NCBI GenBank assembly: GCA_012513125.1
Contig: JAAZCS010000309.1
Coordinates: 1 to 6,490 of the forward strand
DNA: 6,490 nt
Source of the DNA: Treponema sp.
GTDB taxonomy: Bacteria > Spirochaetota > Spirochaetia > Treponematales > Treponemataceae
Direction of reading: 5' to 3'
Made by a program: the position numbers and the translations under genes. Numbering within the stretch: position 1 is the stretch's first letter; each line of letters begins with the position of its first letter. Below the pieces are notes generated by a model that worked only from the letters and a program-made list of their open reading frames with translations, was not told the DNA's origin and searched no databases. Below are positions 1-6,490 of this stretch, piece by piece.

Positions 1-2
1 AC

Positions 3-590
3 ATTGTCGAGACTCCAAGTGCTGCTGAAAAAGTAACATTACCAATAGAAGAAGTTAAACCTGTAGAAATCATTCAAAGTGAAAAAAATGAACAACCAAC
101 AAATGATATGTTTTCGCCCAAAACTGGACTTGGATGGGAATCATCTCTTCTATTAAGGCTTAACAGTGAATTAAACAGAGCTATTTCATCAGAATTTGAT
201 TTATCTTTATTTATAATCCGCATTCCCGAAATCAATCATGACGATTCAAGAATAAAAATTATTTCAGAATATCTTTTAAATCAGTTTCAGTTTAAAGATT
301 TACTTTTTGAATATAAAAACGATTCTTTTGTAGCAATAAAAACAAACGCATCTCTTGATGAGTCTTTAATTTTTGCAGAAAAAATTCATGAAGAAATCAT
401 AAATCTATTTCCTGAGGACAAAATAAATTGTTTTATTGGAATTTCAACTAGAACTATTAGAATTATTTCAGGCGAAAGACTTCTTCATGAAACTGAAGAA
501 GCATTAAATCATACCTCTTCAGAAAATGAATCATATATCATTGCTTTTCGAGCCAATATTGAAAAATATCGCCAATATATGAATTCATAA
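3..590 (+). CDS. C-terminal part of a protein with a degenerate GGDEF-like domain (5' end outside window)
   Basis: The frame is open from the left edge, so the gene is partial; the ATG at 108 is internal and is probably not the real start. The first 35 or so visible residues are an acidic, Pro/Glu-rich linker. From about base 108 the pattern follows a diguanylate cyclase fold: SPKTGLGWES matches the family's DxLTGLxNR entry, then a helix LNSELNRA, a strand DLSLFIIRI where GGDEF proteins have the metal-binding aspartates, EYKNDSF where the (R)YGGDEF loop should be, and FIGIST matching the late SIGIA strand. Both the GG(D/E)EF signature and the metal aspartates are missing, so cyclase activity is unlikely; a sensory, binding or scaffold role is inferred. 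It ends with TAA five bases from the convergent TPR gene. Family assignment rests on pattern reading only; the rest of the protein is unseen. Confidence 0.6.
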   Translation: MVETPSAAEKVTLPIEEVKPVEIIQSEKNEQPTNDMFSPKTGLGWESSLLLRLNSELNRAISSEFDLSLFIIRIPEINHDDSRIKIISEYLLNQFQFKDLLFEYKNDSFVAIKTNASLDESLIFAEKIHEEIINLFPEDKINCFIGISTRTIRIISGERLLHETEEALNHTSSENESYIIAFRANIEKYRQYMNS

Positions 591-595
591 AACAA

Positions 596-1162
596 TTATT
601 TTTGTTCTTCTAAAAGATTTTTTATTGATGTAATGTTCTTATTATCAGGAAACGTTTCTAAAAGTTGATTGTAATACAATTCTGCTTGAGTATAGTCTTT
701 TTCAGAGATATAAATTGATATTAAATTTACAAGATAATCTGGGTTATCCTTTTGATTTTCTATTAATTCTTTATATATTTCTATAGCTTTTGTTGATTGA
801 TTTCTCATAGCATAAATATATGCTAATGATGACTTAAATGTGTTATTTGAAGAATCTTTTTTAAGCAATGTATTGAACATTTTTTCAGATTCTGACCATT
901 TTTTTTCAATTGCATAAGTTCTTGCTAATTTATAATATGCATTCCAATATAAATCTTTATTTTCCAAGCAATAATTATAATATATTTCAGCTTTATCATA
1001 TTTTTCTAAAGAAAAATAAATATCTGCAATATTCAAATATTCACTATATATGCTATTAATAGTATTTTGTCTATCTCCAGGAATGGGAATGGGTTTTGAA
1101 ACACATGAGATAAATAAAACAGAAATTGCATATAATACAAATAATTGAATATTTGCTTTCAT
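596..1162 (-). CDS. TPR-repeat lipoprotein
   Basis: A protein of 188 residues. It has a short basic N-terminus (K2), a hydrophobic stretch at residues 5-19 and a Cys at 20 in the context VLFISC, a relaxed spirochete-type lipobox, so export and lipidation are predicted. The remainder consists of about four tetratricopeptide helix pairs at roughly residues 42-70, 73-103, 109-136 and 141-172, with typical AxxYY / ALxxxP-like spacing (NIADIYFSLEKYDKAEIYY, LARTYAIEKKW, LAYIYAMRN, YTQAELYYNQLL). Such proteins are protein-protein adaptors, here probably at the periplasmic face of a membrane; no partner can be named. The ATG is preceded by AGGA at 1171-1174 with 8 bases spacing, lying in the last codons of the upstream phosphoribosyltransferase gene, and the intergenic gap is 5 bases. 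It is the last gene of the operon and ends in TAA. Confidence 0.8.
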   Translation of the reverse strand: MKANIQLFVLYAISVLFISCVSKPIPIPGDRQNTINSIYSEYLNIADIYFSLEKYDKAEIYYNYCLENKDLYWNAYYKLARTYAIEKKWSESEKMFNTLLKKDSSNNTFKSSLAYIYAMRNQSTKAIEIYKELIENQKDNPDYLVNLISIYISEKDYTQAELYYNQLLETFPDNKNITSIKNLLEEQK

Positions 1163-1167
1163 GTGAT

Positions 1168-2199
1168 TTATCCTAATACTACTTTTTCAATTTCGTACAA
1201 TTGACTTCTATATAATCCAGAAATATTAGTTCCATAATCAGCAATCAATTGAATTATATTTCGTGGAGAATCTTTTGTATCACAACCATTTAATCTATCT
1301 CCAGCGTCACCCAAACCTGGCATAATGTACGCTTTTTCATTCATTACAGGATCAAGCCATAGTGTATAACAAGTACAATTCTCCAAAGCTCTAATAACAC
1401 GCAAACTGCCCTTTAATGTAGAAATTGTGTTGAAAAATTTAATAGATTTAGGTTTTACACCCTGACTTTGTAAATATTTTACAACTGTTACTAAAGAACC
1501 ACCAGTCGCATTCATAGGATCAGCAAAAATTAAATCTTTTCCATCCAGTTGCTCTAAATCAAAGAATGAGTTCTTTAAATTTAAAATATATTCCATGTTA
1601 GATTCATTTTTCGTGTCATTTCTGCTGATTTTAAATAATGCAAACGGTGTTATATATCCATTAGAAGAATATTCTTGAATCTCTTTGGAGATAATCATAC
1701 TAGGAAGCAATGCTCCTCTAAGCATTACACACATAACAGAATTATTAATTTTATAATCAATATCAGGAATTTTATGAACTGCATAATTTTGTACAGGATA
1801 TGTTACAGGAGTTTTTACAACTATATGATTTTTTTTGTCATAATGTTTATCGGTATATGCCATTCTAAAAAGCATTTCATACGCTCTTTGACTGTAATAC
1901 ATAAACTCCTGATGATCTGTTTTTACATCACGAAGCTTTGAAATAACTCTAGACGCTTCTGCATGAGCACCTTCTTCAGTTACAAATGAATACACTTTTA
2001 AATTAGGATGGTTATTACAAATATCTTGCATTGCATGCCCCATACGGTCATAACCTTCAATGATTTTATCTTCTTTTTTTGGTTCAAAATAACTCATTGT
2101 TTCTTTGAACATTTTATCCAATTTATCCAAATCTTCTAAATCTTGTTTATTGAGATATCCATCCAATGCTTCTGCTTTTAAAATAATCTTATCATCCAT
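1168..2199 (-). CDS. upp: Uracil phosphoribosyltransferase family protein with N-terminal extension
   Basis: A type I phosphoribosyltransferase of the UPRT family, expected to convert uracil plus PRPP to UMP in pyrimidine salvage in the cytoplasm. Evidence: the PRPP-binding loop DPMNATGGS at residues 227-235 (the family usually has DPMLATGGS), LRGALLP at 160-166 in the place of the conserved LRAGL segment, and the C-terminal uracil-binding region with DP (283-284), NE (287-288) and [15 protein letters not shown] (291-305). An N-terminal UPRT element is visible at about 83-115 ([17 protein letters not shown]). The protein has 343 residues where bacterial Upp has about 208: about 65 extra residues at the N-terminus, plus a longer middle and tail. 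The ATG has a strong GAGGT Shine-Dalgarno (2205-2209, 5 bases away) that overlaps the TGA stop of the upstream lipoprotein gene, implying coupled translation. Family is secure; substrate identity (uracil or another base) is less so because of the extra length and the Asn in the loop. Confidence 0.8.
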   Translation of the reverse strand: MDDKIILKAEALDGYLNKQDLEDLDKLDKMFKETMSYFEPKKEDKIIEGYDRMGHAMQDICNNHPNLKVYSFVTEEGAHAEASRVISKLRDVKTDHQEFMYYSQRAYEMLFRMAYTDKHYDKKNHIVVKTPVTYPVQNYAVHKIPDIDYKINNSVMCVMLRGALLPSMIISKEIQEYSSNGYITPFALFKISRNDTKNESNMEYILNLKNSFFDLEQLDGKDLIFADPMNATGGSLVTVVKYLQSQGVKPKSIKFFNTISTLKGSLRVIRALENCTCYTLWLDPVMNEKAYIMPGLGDAGDRLNGCDTKDSPRNIIQLIADYGTNISGLYRSQLYEIEKVVLG

Positions 2200-2207
2200 T
2201 TTCTACC

Positions 2208-3068
2208 TCATATTACTAATAATTTATACAATTGTTTTTTATTTATTTTAATATTTTTGATTAATAATTCATTTGAATTAAAAATTTCACTTTGAGAATC
2301 AGTAAGACCAAATGCTAAAATTAACAATGATTTTCCAGCCTTTAAATATTTTTCATTCTTAAATAAAAAATCCAATGATAATAAATATTGATCTTGATTC
2401 TTTGGATCACAAACAAAAGAACCTGATACTTCAATCAATTTTAAATCTAAATTTGCACCAGTAAGAATGGTTAAAAAAGATTGAGGTTTGTTCGCATAAA
2501 ATCTAATTTCATCATCAGAACTATCAAGATAATTGTAAACATTTTGATTTAATTTTGATTTATAATCTTTTGAATAACCATTTGTGTAAATATCATCATA
2601 AGAAACAATCATGTCTTTTAAATTTCTTCCTAGACATAAAATTTCATTGGAAAGAACAGCAAAGTCAATTGAGTTATTAGAATAGATTTGATATTTATTA
2701 TCACCTAGAATAACATTTTCCGTGATTTTTCCTGACAATATTCTTTTTACATTATTTTGTAAAAAACATTTTATAGCTGATTGAATTTCAGTTTTATCTT
2801 TTGTTCTATTTAATCCAATATAAATTTTATCTAAATAAGACGATACAATTTCTGATTCTTTACTTGAAATTCCTCTTATGTTATTTTGTACTACCCTTTC
2901 AATCAATAATCTATCAACACTTTTTGGTATTGAAATATAAAAGGAACTATCATTATCCATCAAATCAAGAGGATTTACTGAATTAGTAATCTGAGGTAAA
3001 GTTTTACATCCCGACACTAATCCAGCAATAAAAATAATCAATATAGCATATATTTTATGCTTTCTCAA
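2208..3068 (-). CDS. Lipoprotein, probable homologue of T. pallidum TP0453 (concealed outer-membrane lipoprotein)
   Basis: A protein of 286 residues with a clear lipoprotein signal: basic MRKHK, hydrophobic core at 6-18, lipobox LVSGC with the lipidated Cys at 21. After a short linker comes PLDLMDNDSSFYISIP and a mixed alpha/beta chain without further membrane spans. In T. pallidum the gene beside ileS (TP0452) is TP0453, a 287-residue lipoprotein reported to insert amphipathic helices into the inner leaflet of the outer membrane and increase its permeability; identical position and near-identical length suggest orthology, but I could not align the sequences. Start choice: TTG at 3068. An in-frame TAA lies just two codons upstream (3072-3074), no ATG occurs before the mature part, and GGAG at 3077-3080 lies 8 bases from the TTG. 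The gene overlaps the end of the ileS frame by 14 bases and ends in TGA inside the next gene's ribosome binding site. Confidence 0.7.
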   Translation of the reverse strand: MRKHKIYAILIIFIAGLVSGCKTLPQITNSVNPLDLMDNDSSFYISIPKSVDRLLIERVVQNNIRGISSKESEIVSSYLDKIYIGLNRTKDKTEIQSAIKCFLQNNVKRILSGKITENVILGDNKYQIYSNNSIDFAVLSNEILCLGRNLKDMIVSYDDIYTNGYSKDYKSKLNQNVYNYLDSSDDEIRFYANKPQSFLTILTGANLDLKLIEVSGSFVCDPKNQDQYLLSLDFLFKNEKYLKAGKSLLILAFGLTDSQSEIFNSNELLIKNIKINKKQLYKLLVI

Positions 3069-3432
3069 TTTTTACACTCCATTTTTTATCATCAGCTTCA
3101 ACTTCAATAGAGTCTTCAATAGAAGAATTCCAATTTGACTCTTTAGCTAAAGTTTCTTTTGTAACGAAATCAGTAAAGGCTAAATAAGCTTCTTTTAGTT
3201 TATCATCTCCACCAACAGTAAGTTTAATTCTATCAGTTACTTTTAGACCAATCTCTTTTCTTTGATTTTGAATACCACGAACTAAATCCCTAATATATCC
3301 TTCTTTCTTTAGTTCATCTGTTACTTTTGTATCAAGACCAACAGTAAGTGTTCCATCATTAATAACTTTTAGATTATCTTTTTCGTATCGTTCAACAATA
3401 ATTTTGTCATTATCCAATTCAACTGCTTTTCC
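3055..3432 (-). pseudogene. ileS: ileS fragment 3: last part of the C-terminal region (about 120-125 residues)
   Basis: This continues the ileS frame after the TAA at 3433-3435: GKAVE, then LDNDKIIVERYEKDNLKV, GTLTVGLDTKVT, LKKEGYIRDLVRGIQNQRKE and VTDRIKLTV, which is the recognisable end of type 2 IleRS (the EG-x-RDLVRGIQNxRKE element is characteristic). The only plausible independent start is TTG at 3417, with AAGGA directly at the stop (3430-3434), about 12 bases away and rather far; no ATG occurs early in the piece. It ends in TAA at 3055-3057, 14 bases inside the downstream lipoprotein gene, so translation of this piece would normally help load ribosomes onto that gene. Confidence 0.75.
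3077..3080 (-). promoter_or_regulatory. Shine-Dalgarno GGAG fixing the TTG start of the TP0453-like lipoprotein
   Basis: GGAG lies 8 bases before TTG 3068, inside the last codons of ileS. With the in-frame TAA at 3072-3074 and the need for the signal peptide, it makes TTG the only reasonable start. Confidence 0.75.
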
Positions 3433-3435
3433 TTA
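3433..3435 (-). other. In-frame TAA, codon 939 of ileS
   Basis: On the minus strand the reading is ATT GAA GTT TAA GGA AAA GCA GTT. Family members usually have IEVEGKxV here, so TAA again replaces a Glu codon (GAA) by one G to T change. TAA is a genuine terminator for at least five reading frames in this window. Confidence 0.9.
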
Positions 3436-3780
3436 AACTTCAATTAAAAGTTTTGAGCCATCCAGTAATGATTGAATTTCAGCTTGTCCAAGAGATTGAA
3501 TAATATCAGCAGCTTTCTTCATAAGAGGACCAAGTTCTTTTCCAAGTGTTCTAAAGTTTGCCTTAGCTTTATATTCAACTAATTCATCTTCTCTTTCATG
3601 GAAAATAACTTCCTTTACATTTAATTCTTCCCTAATTGAATCTTCCATCTCAGCAAGAACTTTCTTTTCATTTTCATTACGTGTAACAAGAGCAACACCA
3701 GCTAATGGTTGTCTGTTTTTAAGATTAAATGTATTTCTTAAAGAACGTCCCATAGAAACAGCTTTTTGAACTGTATTCAT
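3433..3780 (-). pseudogene. ileS: ileS fragment 2: first half of the C-terminal tRNA-binding region (115 residues)
   Basis: Same frame as the main ileS piece, starting after the TAG at 3787-3789. It begins with the two codons for FK and then an ATG at 3780 that could serve as a restart 6 bases past the stop codon. NTVQKAVSMGRSLRN and NRQPLAGVALVTRN are typical of the IleRS C-terminal region that follows the anticodon-binding helical domain (Pfam DUF5915, named from memory). No Shine-Dalgarno is visible before the ATG, so separate expression would need stop-codon reinitiation. It ends at TAA 3433-3435 after LLIEV. No frameshift, repeated stop or loss of coding character is seen inside, so it is either newly broken or still translated. 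Confidence 0.75.
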
Positions 3781-3786
3781 TTTAAA

Positions 3787-3789
3787 CTA
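3787..3789 (-). other. In-frame TAG, codon 821 of ileS
   Basis: On the minus strand the reading is CGC GAC GAA CAA CTA TAG TTT AAA ATG. From the remembered family pattern (RDEELEFKM-like) the position is usually Glu, one base (G to T) from TAG. It lies at the border between the anticodon-binding domain and the C-terminal region. No other gene in the window ends in TAG. Confidence 0.9.
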
Positions 3790-6249
3790 TAGTTGTTCGT
3801 CGCGCCAAGAAACGTTGTATTCTGGATAATCATTTAAATGAACAGATTCTTTGTCATCAGCATTTTTTAGGTTCAACCACATCTCTTCTGTAATAAAAGG
3901 AATAAATGGAGCTGCAACTTGGCTAAAGGTTTTAAGTGCAATATACAATGCTTCGTAAGCTTCAGTTTTATCAGAATCGTTCTCTGATTTCCAGAAACGA
4001 CGACGAGAACGACGAATATACCAATTATTCATTTCATCGATAAAGTTTACAATTGGATCTACAGCACCGCTTAAATCATAATCTTCAAGTGCATCAGTAA
4101 CATTTTTCACAAGTTGTTGTGTAATTGACAATAACCAAGCGTCCAATAAATTTGAAGGTGCTTTATTATCAAAAAGATGACCTGTAGGTTGAACTTTATC
4201 AATATTTGCATAAGTGATATAGAAACTATAGCTATTCCATAATGGAAGAATTATATTTTTAATAACATCCCTAACACCATCATCGCTATATCTTAAATCA
4301 TCAGCTTTTACAACAGCTGAATGAATAAGGAATAATCGTAATGCGTCGGCACCAAATTTATTTATTGCTTCAACAGGATCAGTGTAATTTTTTAGAGATT
4401 TAGACATTTTTCGTCCATCACTTGCAAGAACAAGACCGTTTACAATACAATTTTTGAATGCTGGTTTTCCGAATAGATGAGAAGAAAGAACTGTTAGTGT
4501 ATAGAACCAACCTCGTGTTTGATCAAGTCCCTCAGAAATAAAATCAGCAGGAAAATGTTTTTCAAAATATTCTTTATTTTCAAATGGATAATGATTCTGT
4601 GCATAAGGCATACTACCAGATTCAAACCAACAGTCAAAAACTTCAGAAATACGGTGCATTGTTCCACCACATTTTTTACATGGAATTGTAATCTTGTCAA
4701 CAAACTGCTTATGTATATCTTCAGGATAAATACCAGAAAGATCTTTCAATTCTTGTCTTGAGCCAATACAAATTGTATCTTTGCAATCAGGATTATCACA
4801 TCTCCAAATTGGAATTGGATTTCCCCAATATCTATTTCTACTTACTGCCCAATCTCGAGCTCCTGCTAGCCATTTTCCAAAACGACCTTCTTTTATATGA
4901 GATGGTTGCCATTTAATTTGACTATTTGAGTTTAGAAGATTTTCATGCTGATCTGCAACTTTTACAAACCAAGATCCAATTCCTCTATAAATCAAAGGAG
5001 AACCACAACGCCAACAATGAGGATATTGGTGCATTACTGTATCTCTTTTTACAAGTTTTCCTTCTCTTTTAAGGCGATCCATAATATCTTTATCACAATC
5101 TTTTACAAATCGACCAACATAATCAGATACATCTTTAGTAAATTTACATTCTGCATCCATTGGTTCAACAGCAGGAATTCCAGTATCTTTCATAACTTTG
5201 GAATCTTCTTCACCAAATGCAGGAGCAATATGAACAATACCAGTTCCATCTTCTGTAGAAACATAGTCTGCATTGAACATACGGAATGCACCATCACTTC
5301 CATCTTCATTTATAGCTAAATTTGAGAAATATGGAAATAAAGGTTCATACTTTGCACCAATAAAATCAACACCTTTCTTCTCGTAAATTATTGTATATGA
5401 ATTTTCATCTTTGTAATAAGAAGAAAGTCTTGCTTTTGCAAGAATATAGTAATCATTAGACTCTTTGTCCAAAATCTTTACATAATCAATATCTGGTCCC
5501 ATGCAAAGACCTTCATTAGAAGGCAAAGTCCATGGAGTTGTTGTCCAAGCAAGAAAATAAGTTTTTCCATTTACCATGTCAGAATCGTTTATTTTAGAAG
5601 GAGCTCTTGTAATTTTAAAACGAATTGTAATTGCAGGATCTTGCTTTTCTTTATAGCCTTGTGCTAATTCATGAGTTGAAAGAACTGTTGAGCAACGTGG
5701 ACAATATGGCAGAATATATTTTCCTTCATAAATCATTCCTTTGTCCCACAAGGATTTAGCAACCCACCAAATTGACTCCATATATTCTGGATTCATTGTT
5801 TTGTAATCATGGTCAAAATCAACCCACCTACCCATACGAGTAATAGTTTGACGCCATTCAGATGTATACTTTAATACAGAATCCCGACATTTATCATTAA
5901 AATTTGCAACTCCATAAGCTTCAATTTCATGCTTTGAGTTTATACCTAATTCTTTTTCTATTAGATTTTCAACAGGAAGACCATGACAATCCCAACCAAA
6001 ACGGCGATCTACTTTCTTTCCTTTCATTGTTTGATAACGAGGAATAATATCTTTTATTGTAGAAGGAATAAAATGTCCAAAGTGTGGTAAACCTGTTGCA
6101 AAAGGAGGTCCATCATAAAAAACAAATTCATCAGCCCCTTCTCTTTGAGAAATTGACTTCTTAAAAATATCATTTTTATTCCAAAACTCTAAAATTTCCT
6201 CTTCCTGATGCGGAAAATCTACTTTTGGGCTAACTGGTTTATATTCCAT
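3787..6249 (-). CDS. ileS: Isoleucyl-tRNA synthetase, catalytic, editing and anticodon-binding part (820 residues, C-terminus cut by TAG)
   Basis: Class I aminoacyl-tRNA synthetase that charges tRNA-Ile with isoleucine in the cytoplasm. Visible in order: HIGH-type motif HFGH at 56-59 in [21 protein letters not shown] at 86-94; Cys pair CPRC at 183-186; CP1 editing domain with WTTTPW at 235-240 and [15 protein letters not shown] at 335-349, including the conserved late Asp; zinc-type Cys pairs CWRC 412-415, C484/C489, CKKC 524-527; [10 protein letters not shown] at 574-583; KMSKS at 614-618; the anticodon-binding helical domain from about 665, with [18 protein letters not shown] and [11 protein letters not shown] (781-791). 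Everything needed for activation, transfer and editing is present; the last 240 or so residues of a usual type 2 enzyme are beyond the stop. Start ATG 6249 has GAGG at 6260-6263, 10 bases away, and a good promoter upstream. First gene of the operon. Confidence 0.93.
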   Translation of the reverse strand: MEYKPVSPKVDFPHQEEEILEFWNKNDIFKKSISQREGADEFVFYDGPPFATGLPHFGHFIPSTIKDIIPRYQTMKGKKVDRRFGWDCHGLPVENLIEKELGINSKHEIEAYGVANFNDKCRDSVLKYTSEWRQTITRMGRWVDFDHDYKTMNPEYMESIWWVAKSLWDKGMIYEGKYILPYCPRCSTVLSTHELAQGYKEKQDPAITIRFKITRAPSKINDSDMVNGKTYFLAWTTTPWTLPSNEGLCMGPDIDYVKILDKESNDYYILAKARLSSYYKDENSYTIIYEKKGVDFIGAKYEPLFPYFSNLAINEDGSDGAFRMFNADYVSTEDGTGIVHIAPAFGEEDSKVMKDTGIPAVEPMDAECKFTKDVSDYVGRFVKDCDKDIMDRLKREGKLVKRDTVMHQYPHCWRCGSPLIYRGIGSWFVKVADQHENLLNSNSQIKWQPSHIKEGRFGKWLAGARDWAVSRNRYWGNPIPIWRCDNPDCKDTICIGSRQELKDLSGIYPEDIHKQFVDKITIPCKKCGGTMHRISEVFDCWFESGSMPYAQNHYPFENKEYFEKHFPADFISEGLDQTRGWFYTLTVLSSHLFGKPAFKNCIVNGLVLASDGRKMSKSLKNYTDPVEAINKFGADALRLFLIHSAVVKADDLRYSDDGVRDVIKNIILPLWNSYSFYITYANIDKVQPTGHLFDNKAPSNLLDAWLLSITQQLVKNVTDALEDYDLSGAVDPIVNFIDEMNNWYIRRSRRRFWKSENDSDKTEAYEALYIALKTFSQVAAPFIPFITEEMWLNLKNADDKESVHLNDYPEYNVSWRDEQL

Positions 6250-6294
6250 AAATTATGTACCTCTTCTGATTGAGTATTTAAAACGAATTAAATT

Positions 6295-6323
6295 ATTATA
6301 ATGGTTTATTTCATTTTATTCCA
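6295..6323 (-). promoter_or_regulatory. Probable sigma-70-type promoter of the ileS operon
   Basis: A perfect TATAAT (-10) occupies 6295-6300 on the minus strand; 17 bases upstream is TGGAAT (6318-6323), a weak -35 with three matches to TTGACA. Transcription would start near 6288, giving a leader of about 40 bases before the ileS ATG. The leader is too short for a T-box, and none is seen. It lies between the IS end and the gene, so the native promoter appears to have survived the insertion. Confidence 0.5.
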
Positions 6324-6352
6324 TATATATTTATAGCTATTGAGCAAAGTCT

Positions 6353-6380
6353 ATAGTGAGCCCTTTTGTCAATACAGTTT
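6353..6380 (-). repeat. Probable right terminal inverted repeat of the IS3-family element
   Basis: After the transposase stop, an A-rich spacer leads to a segment reading CTGTATTGACAAAAGGGCTCA on the minus strand, which resembles the terminal repeats of IS3-family elements; from outside it begins TGAGCCC (plus strand 6357), agreeing with the TG...CA ends of this family. The matching left repeat and the target duplication are outside the window, so the exact border (about 6351-6357) is uncertain. Confidence 0.45.
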
Positions 6381-6490
6381 TTTATAAAAGTTCAGTGGAT
6401 TTCCTTCTTTTTTTTAAGCTGATAACATATCAACTTGGTCATTTCTATTTGTAAACACCCCATAATACATTTCATCCGGGGTTGCATACT
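6357..6490 (-). mobile_element. Right end of an IS3-family insertion sequence
   Basis: It comprises the transposase 3' end and the probable terminal repeat described for this edge. The element sits about 107 bases upstream of the ileS start codon and in the same orientation. Only one end is visible. Confidence 0.6.
6414..6490 (-). CDS. IS3-family transposase, C-terminal 25 residues (rest outside window)
   Basis: Reading the minus strand from the right edge gives YATPDEMYYGVFTNRNDQ and a further short tail ending in LSA before TAA at 6414-6416. Y-x-TP-x-E-x-YY after the rve integrase core (…RPHxxLGYxTPxEVY) is the standard end of IS3-family OrfB transposases. The catalytic DDE residues lie outside the window, so intactness cannot be judged. 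The piece points toward ileS and its probable terminal repeat follows about 35 bases after the stop. Confidence 0.8.
   Translation of the reverse strand, partial: YATPDEMYYGVFTNRNDQVDMLSA

Larger units (their letters stand above)
3055..6249 (-). pseudogene. ileS: Whole ileS frame, type 2 isoleucyl-tRNA synthetase, interrupted by two in-frame stops
   Basis: Reading from ATG 6249 to TAA 3055-3057 in one frame gives 1065 codons including the terminal stop, a normal size for a eukaryote-like (type 2) IleRS. The frame has no indel: the three open pieces (6249-3787, 3786-3433, 3432-3055) are all in the same phase. It is interrupted by TAG at codon 821 (3787-3789) and TAA at codon 939 (3433-3435). 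Sequence on both sides of each stop still reads as IleRS C-terminal region. IleRS is essential, so this is either a failing second copy, a truncated or split but working enzyme, a gene rescued by stop-codon suppression, or a sequencing error. Listed as a pseudogene because a single full-length product cannot be made under the standard bacterial code; the N-terminal 820-codon piece may well be functional. Confidence 0.7.

Noticed and set aside
591..623. Possible terminators between the convergent genes: AACAA/TTGTT stem (591-606) and TCTT/AAGA stem (606-617) followed by six T
   Set aside because: Stems of 4-5 almost purely A/T pairs are too weak to call in such AT-rich DNA.
3055..3789. Frameshift as the cause of the ileS break
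   Set aside because: All three ileS pieces are in the same phase; only substitutions to stop codons explain the interruptions.
4494..4703. Minus-strand 69-residue open frame in another phase of ileS
   Set aside because: It overlaps the conserved KMSKS-proximal part of ileS in a different frame; no domain or start signal supports it.
4945..5319. Plus-strand open frame of 124 residues inside ileS, and similar ones at 4519-4761, 1675-1941 and 2801-2986
   Set aside because: They lie antisense to well-supported genes, have composition typical of the reverse of coding DNA, no ribosome binding site of note and no recognisable domain.
6250..6350. T-box or other leader regulation of ileS
   Set aside because: The leader from the likely start site is only about 40 bases, with no stem I, specifier loop or T-box sequence; T-boxes are also not expected in spirochetes.
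6344..6372. Hybrid promoter from the IS end: TTGACA at 6367-6372 (minus strand)
   Set aside because: No -10-like hexamer stands at 16-18 bases; TATAGA is only 11 bases away and TATAAA is about 31 bases away. The TATAAT at 6295-6300 has its own weak -35.

Overview
The window looks like a piece of an AT-rich (by eye roughly 30% GC) spirochete genome, most probably a Treponema or close relative. The reasons are: a eukaryote-like (type 2) isoleucyl-tRNA synthetase with treponemal sequence character; a lipoprotein of 286 residues directly after ileS, the same place and size as the T. pallidum TP0453 outer-membrane lipoprotein next to ileS (TP0452), as I recall it; and two Cys-lipidated exported proteins. 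No database search was possible, so the genus is an inference.

Layout from right to left. At the right edge (6414-6490, minus) is the last part of an IS3-family transposase, followed by its probable terminal inverted repeat (about 6353-6380). Next comes a short promoter/leader region (6250-6350), and then a compact four-gene minus-strand operon: ileS (6249-3055), the TP0453-like lipoprotein (3068-2208, overlapping ileS by 14 bases), an extended uracil phosphoribosyltransferase (2199-1168) and a TPR lipoprotein (1162-596). Spacings are 5-8 bases or overlaps, and Shine-Dalgarno sequences sit inside the preceding gene. At the left, a plus-strand gene that enters from outside the window ends at 590. 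It encodes a degenerate GGDEF-like domain, and its stop lies only 5 bases from the convergent end of the operon.

The outstanding observation is that ileS is not an intact frame. One uninterrupted reading frame of 1065 codons, the normal size for this enzyme, carries two internal stop codons, TAG at codon 821 and TAA at codon 939. There is no frameshift, and the sequence on both sides remains convincing IleRS. The first stop falls between the anticodon-binding helical domain and the C-terminal tRNA-binding region. Both stops appear to stand where relatives have Glu (GAG to TAG, GAA to TAA). TAA clearly terminates the neighbouring genes, so a global recoding of UAA is unlikely. Possible readings are a decaying gene copy, a working synthetase that lost or split off its C-terminal domain, nonsense suppression, or sequence error. 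With an IS element inserted close upstream, genome decay of a host-restricted treponeme is a reasonable background, but this is inference.

Functionally, the operon couples tRNA-Ile charging, pyrimidine salvage and two envelope lipoproteins. No common pathway is evident; the grouping is probably a conserved lineage arrangement.
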